This document shows, piece after piece, positions 61,229 through 64,000 of a DNA stretch of 64,000 nt; position 1 is the stretch's first letter; every line of letters starts with the position of its first letter. Source of the DNA: GCA-2733415 sp049614485 (GTDB lineage Bacteria; Bacteroidota; Bacteroidia; Flavobacteriales; Flavobacteriaceae); NCBI GenBank assembly GCA_049614485.1, contig JBMZDR010000005.1, forward strand, positions 52,290 through 116,289, read 5' to 3'. The notes beneath the pieces were generated by a model that saw only the letters and a program-made list of their open reading frames with translations, was not told the origin of the DNA and did not search any database. Made by a program: the position numbers and the translations under genes.

Positions 61229-62839
61229 ATGAAATTGATTAAACCATTATTCTTATCTGCAACTACAGCAATGATTCTTGCAAGTTGTGGGTCGTCAAAT
61301 GTAGTGTCTACACCAATTACAAACATTGACAACACGCCTTTAAAAATCACTAAATTAACAGATGCAGAGTTGAACTCTTGGAGTCATTTAGATTTGGTAA
61401 AAGACACTATTCCTGGAATGAGTGTAGATAAAGCTTACGCGTTTTTAAAAGGAAAAAAAGGAAAAACTGTTGTTGTAGGGGTTATTGATTCTGGAGTTGA
61501 TATTGAGCACGAAGATTTAAAAAACGTGTTATGGACCAACAAAAAGGAAATTGCTAACAACGGAAAAGATGATGACAAAAATGGCTTCATTGATGATGTT
61601 CACGGGTGGAACTTTTTAGGTGATATTAATGACGAAAACTTAGAGTTTGTTCGAATTTTAAGAGATAAATCTTTGACAGACGCTGCAACTGTTGCAAGCG
61701 CACAAAAAGAATATGACGCTGAATCTCAACAAGCCATCGCTAATAAAACACGTTATGAGCAAATTTATAAAACCTTAACTGATGCTGATGCAGCAATTGC
61801 TAAACATTTAGGTAAAGAAACGTACACTAAAGACGAGGTTAACGCTATACAAACAGAGGACGAAAGTTTAACACAAAGCATTGCAGTTATCAAACAAATG
61901 TTCGGATATGGTAAATCTATTGCTGATGTTAAAGATCAAATAAAAGGAGGAATAGACCATTTCACATCTAGCTTAAACAGTCACTTAAATATGACTACTG
62001 ACTTTAGAGCTGTGGTAGGTGATAACCCTAATGATATTTCTGATAACATTTATGGGAACAACATCATGTGGGGGCCTGATAAAGATGGGGCTTTACACGG
62101 AACTCACGTTGCTGGTATTATTGCTGCAGAACGCAACAATGGTAAAGGAATGAACGGAATTGCTCATAATGTTGAAATCATGACGGTAAGAGCAGTGCCA
62201 AACGGTGATGAGTATGATAAAGATATCGCTTTAGCATTTCGTTATGCAGTAGATAACGGTGCAAAAGTAATTAATACAAGTTTTGGTAAATCATACTCGC
62301 CTCATGCAAAATGGGTTTATGACGCTATCAAATACGCTGCTGATCATGATGTGTTAATTGTAAATGCAGCTGGAAATGACGGTACTGATTTAGATACTAA
62401 AAACATTTATCCTAATGATCAAGTAGATAATGGCGCTGAAATTTCTGATAATTTCTTAACTGTTGGTGCGTTAAACTACAAATACGGGTCTGAGTTAGTA
62501 GCTAACTTCTCAAACTACGGTAAAACAAATGTTGATGTATTTGCTCCTGGAGTAAAAATATACGCACCAGTACCTCATAACAAATACAAGCACTTACAAG
62601 GAACATCTATGGCATCGCCAAATGTTGCTGGAGTTGCTGCTTTAATTCGTTCTTACTACCCTAAATTAAAAGCTGCTCAAGTAAAGCAAATTTTAATGTC
62701 TTCAGGATTGCCAATAAAAACAAAAGCAATTATGGGAGGTAACAGTGATATTAAGAAAACATTAAGCGAAGTCTCTACAAGCGGAAAAATTGTTAATGCA
62801 TACAACGCATTAATTATGGCAGACATGATGTCTAAATAA
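61229..62839 (+). CDS. Subtilisin-family (S8) serine peptidase lipoprotein with large insertion
   Basis: A 536-residue lipoprotein (MKLIKPLFLSATTAMILASC, Cys20). Catalytic triad: Asp87 in VVGVIDSGVDIEH, His290 in LHGTHVAGIIAAE, and Ser460 in GTSMASPNVAG. About 200 residues separate Asp and His, compared with about 30 in subtilisin; the extra piece (about 135-265) is mostly helical and charged (AQKEYDAESQQAIANKTRYEQIYKTL). It has no separate inhibitory propeptide domain of normal size and no T9SS tail. It ends in a strong terminator. Confidence 0.93.
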   Translation: MKLIKPLFLSATTAMILASCGSSNVVSTPITNIDNTPLKITKLTDAELNSWSHLDLVKDTIPGMSVDKAYAFLKGKKGKTVVVGVIDSGVDIEHEDLKNVLWTNKKEIANNGKDDDKNGFIDDVHGWNFLGDINDENLEFVRILRDKSLTDAATVASAQKEYDAESQQAIANKTRYEQIYKTLTDADAAIAKHLGKETYTKDEVNAIQTEDESLTQSIAVIKQMFGYGKSIADVKDQIKGGIDHFTSSLNSHLNMTTDFRAVVGDNPNDISDNIYGNNIMWGPDKDGALHGTHVAGIIAAERNNGKGMNGIAHNVEIMTVRAVPNGDEYDKDIALAFRYAVDNGAKVINTSFGKSYSPHAKWVYDAIKYAADHDVLIVNAAGNDGTDLDTKNIYPNDQVDNGAEISDNFLTVGALNYKYGSELVANFSNYGKTNVDVFAPGVKIYAPVPHNKYKHLQGTSMASPNVAGVAALIRSYYPKLKAAQVKQILMSSGLPIKTKAIMGGNSDIKKTLSEVSTSGKIVNAYNALIMADMMSK

Positions 62840-62863
62840 GACCTCGCTTCATAATATTATACT

Positions 62864-62896
62864 AAACCTCAGCAGTTATTGCTGAGGTTTTTTTAT
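62864..62896 (+). terminator. Rho-independent terminator after S8 peptidase gene
   Basis: AAACCTCAGCA-gttat-TGCTGAGGTTT followed by TTTTATTTT. Confidence 0.92.
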
Positions 62897-62921
62897 TTTA
62901 GAGCTTTAATTTTATAGTCAA

Positions 62922-64000
62922 ATGAAAAAAATAGTTCTTTTAGGGCTTACAGCCTTAACAGTGTTGTCGTGTAAAACTACAGAAAACACTATACAACCAA
63001 GCATTCAAACGGTTACAAAATCTACATCTATCACATCAAAAAACACCTATTGGCAACAGCATGTTGACTATAAAATGGCTATTGATATGGATGTAAACAC
63101 ATATCAATACAAAGGGCAGCAAGAGTTGGTGTACACTAATAACTCGCCTGATGATTTAAATAAAGTATACTACCACTTGTATTTTAATGCTTTTCAACCA
63201 GGTAGTGAAATGGATGCACGTTTAGCGACTGTTTCTGATCCTGATGGACGAATGACTATTAACACAGGAACTAAAAACAACCCAAAGATAGTTAGTAGAA
63301 TAGCTGGTTTAAAACCTAATGAAATTGGGTTTATAAAAGTCAACTCATTAACTCAAAACGGCGTTGCAGTACAACATAAAACTGTTGGAACTGTTTTAGA
63401 AGTGACTTTAGATAAACCAATAAAATCTGGTGAAAAAGTAACCTTTAATATGGATTTCTTAGGGCAAGTGCCGTTGCAAATTCGTCGTTCAGGACGAAAT
63501 AACGCAGAAGGTGTAGCGCTTTCTATGACGCAATGGTTTCCGAAGTTAGCTGAATATGATTTTGAAGGATGGCATGCAGATGCATACATCGCAAGAGAAT
63601 TTCATGGTGTTTGGGGAAATTTTGATGTGAAGTTAACTATCGATAAAAACTACACTGTTGGTGGTTCTGGATATTTACAAAACCCTAATCAGATTGGACA
63701 TGGGTATGAAGATGCTGGCGTGACTGTTCCTAAAACAAATGGAGACAAGTTAACATGGCATTTTGTAGCACCAAATGTACATGATTTTACGTGGGCTGCA
63801 GATCCTGACTACATTCACGATAAAATTAAAGGAGAGAATGGTGTGGACTTACATTTCTTGTATAAAAACGATGAGAGCATCAAAGAAAATTGGAAAAAAT
63901 TACAACCACGTACCGCAGAATTATTAGCATTTTTTAATGACCATATAGGGCCTTACCCTTGGAAACAATACTCTGTCATTCAAGGAGGAGATGGTGGAAT
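62922..64000 (+). CDS. M1-family metallopeptidase (partial, cut by right edge)
   Basis: The 359 visible residues begin with a lipoprotein signal (MKKIVLLGLTALTVLSC) and continue as the N-terminal beta domain of an M1 aminopeptidase-like protein: YWQQHVDYKMAIDMDVNTYQYKGQQELVYTNNSPDDL, VYYHLYFNAFQPGSEMD, ALSMTQWFPKLAEYDFEGWHADAYIAREFHGVWGNFDVKL and HDFTWAADPDYIHD. The zinc-binding HExxH would lie beyond the window edge. ATG 62922 is the only good start. Confidence 0.9.
   Translation, partial: MKKIVLLGLTALTVLSCKTTENTIQPSIQTVTKSTSITSKNTYWQQHVDYKMAIDMDVNTYQYKGQQELVYTNNSPDDLNKVYYHLYFNAFQPGSEMDARLATVSDPDGRMTINTGTKNNPKIVSRIAGLKPNEIGFIKVNSLTQNGVAVQHKTVGTVLEVTLDKPIKSGEKVTFNMDFLGQVPLQIRRSGRNNAEGVALSMTQWFPKLAEYDFEGWHADAYIAREFHGVWGNFDVKLTIDKNYTVGGSGYLQNPNQIGHGYEDAGVTVPKTNGDKLTWHFVAPNVHDFTWAADPDYIHDKIKGENGVDLHFLYKNDESIKENWKKLQPRTAELLAFFNDHIGPYPWKQYSVIQGGDGG

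Noticed and set aside
1..64000. tRNA, rRNA, CRISPR arrays, prophage, transposase or toxin-antitoxin genes
   Set aside because: None could be recognised by reading; no repeated spacers, no clover-leaf with a T-loop GTTCRANNC, no integrase or transposase motif.

Overview
The window is ordinary chromosome of a low-GC member of the Bacteroidota, almost certainly family Flavobacteriaceae (a marine Olleya/Lacinutrix/Winogradskyella-like genus; the genus cannot be fixed from sequence alone). The support is: promoters of the TAnnTTTG type, weak or absent Shine-Dalgarno sequences, a type IX secretion sorting domain, two TonB-dependent receptors, DUF5689, and many lipoproteins with a Cys right after a short signal peptide. 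I see no rRNA, tRNA, CRISPR array, prophage or transposase.

Layout. (1) 1-8.2 kb is a thiamine island on the minus strand, made of three adjacent transcripts that each begin with a TPP riboswitch: thiS-thiC-tenI-like-thiD-thiE (synthesis, running off the left edge), a TonB-dependent receptor (outer-membrane uptake), and a YkoF-like thiamine-binding protein, PnuT and a NadR-type kinase (inner-membrane uptake and probable trapping). thiL lies separately at 14.4 kb. (2) 8.2-14.3 kb holds a tightly packed four-gene operon encoding a di-haem peroxidase (MbnH/MauG type), an MbnP-family protein, a seven-repeat propeller lipoprotein and a choice-of-anchor-B lipoprotein. A secreted T9SS paralogue of the last one sits just upstream. 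(3) 14.4-28 kb is housekeeping and envelope: HD hydrolase, bacilliredoxin, DnaJ/TerB protein, then a flippase-dut-nucleotidyltransferase-TPR-DUF4292-EnvC run, a thioesterase, an HU/SPOR protein and dprA. Between EnvC and the thioesterase a single propeller-lipoprotein gene sits in what looks like an integron-style cassette with an attC-like palindrome.

(4) 28-33.6 kb is a surface uptake locus: TonB receptor plus DUF5689 lipoprotein, with a divergent secreted endonuclease/phosphatase. (5) 33.6-37.8 kb carries a membrane protein, pgi, an M23 peptidase and a DUF3108 protein. (6) 37.8-41.5 kb holds aromatic amino acid catabolism (tryptophan 2,3-dioxygenase, HPPD, homogentisate dioxygenase) and, downstream of it, a candidate ~110-nt small RNA with its own promoter and terminator. 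(7) 41.6-64 kb is mixed housekeeping: patatin/beta-barrel protein, uvrC, an ene-reductase, tex, rsmI, tdk, alr, mscL, asd, a prolyl oligopeptidase, an NhaP-RCK antiporter, an MBL hydrolase, a subtilisin lipoprotein and a truncated M1 peptidase at the right edge.

The least explained items are the cassette-like unit at 24009-25170 and the small-RNA candidate at 37855-37963. The three-riboswitch island and the MbnP/MbnH operon are known components in informative arrangements. Several genes start at TTG or GTG; starts were moved to an internal ATG where the upstream codons fall in a promoter or spoil the signal peptide.
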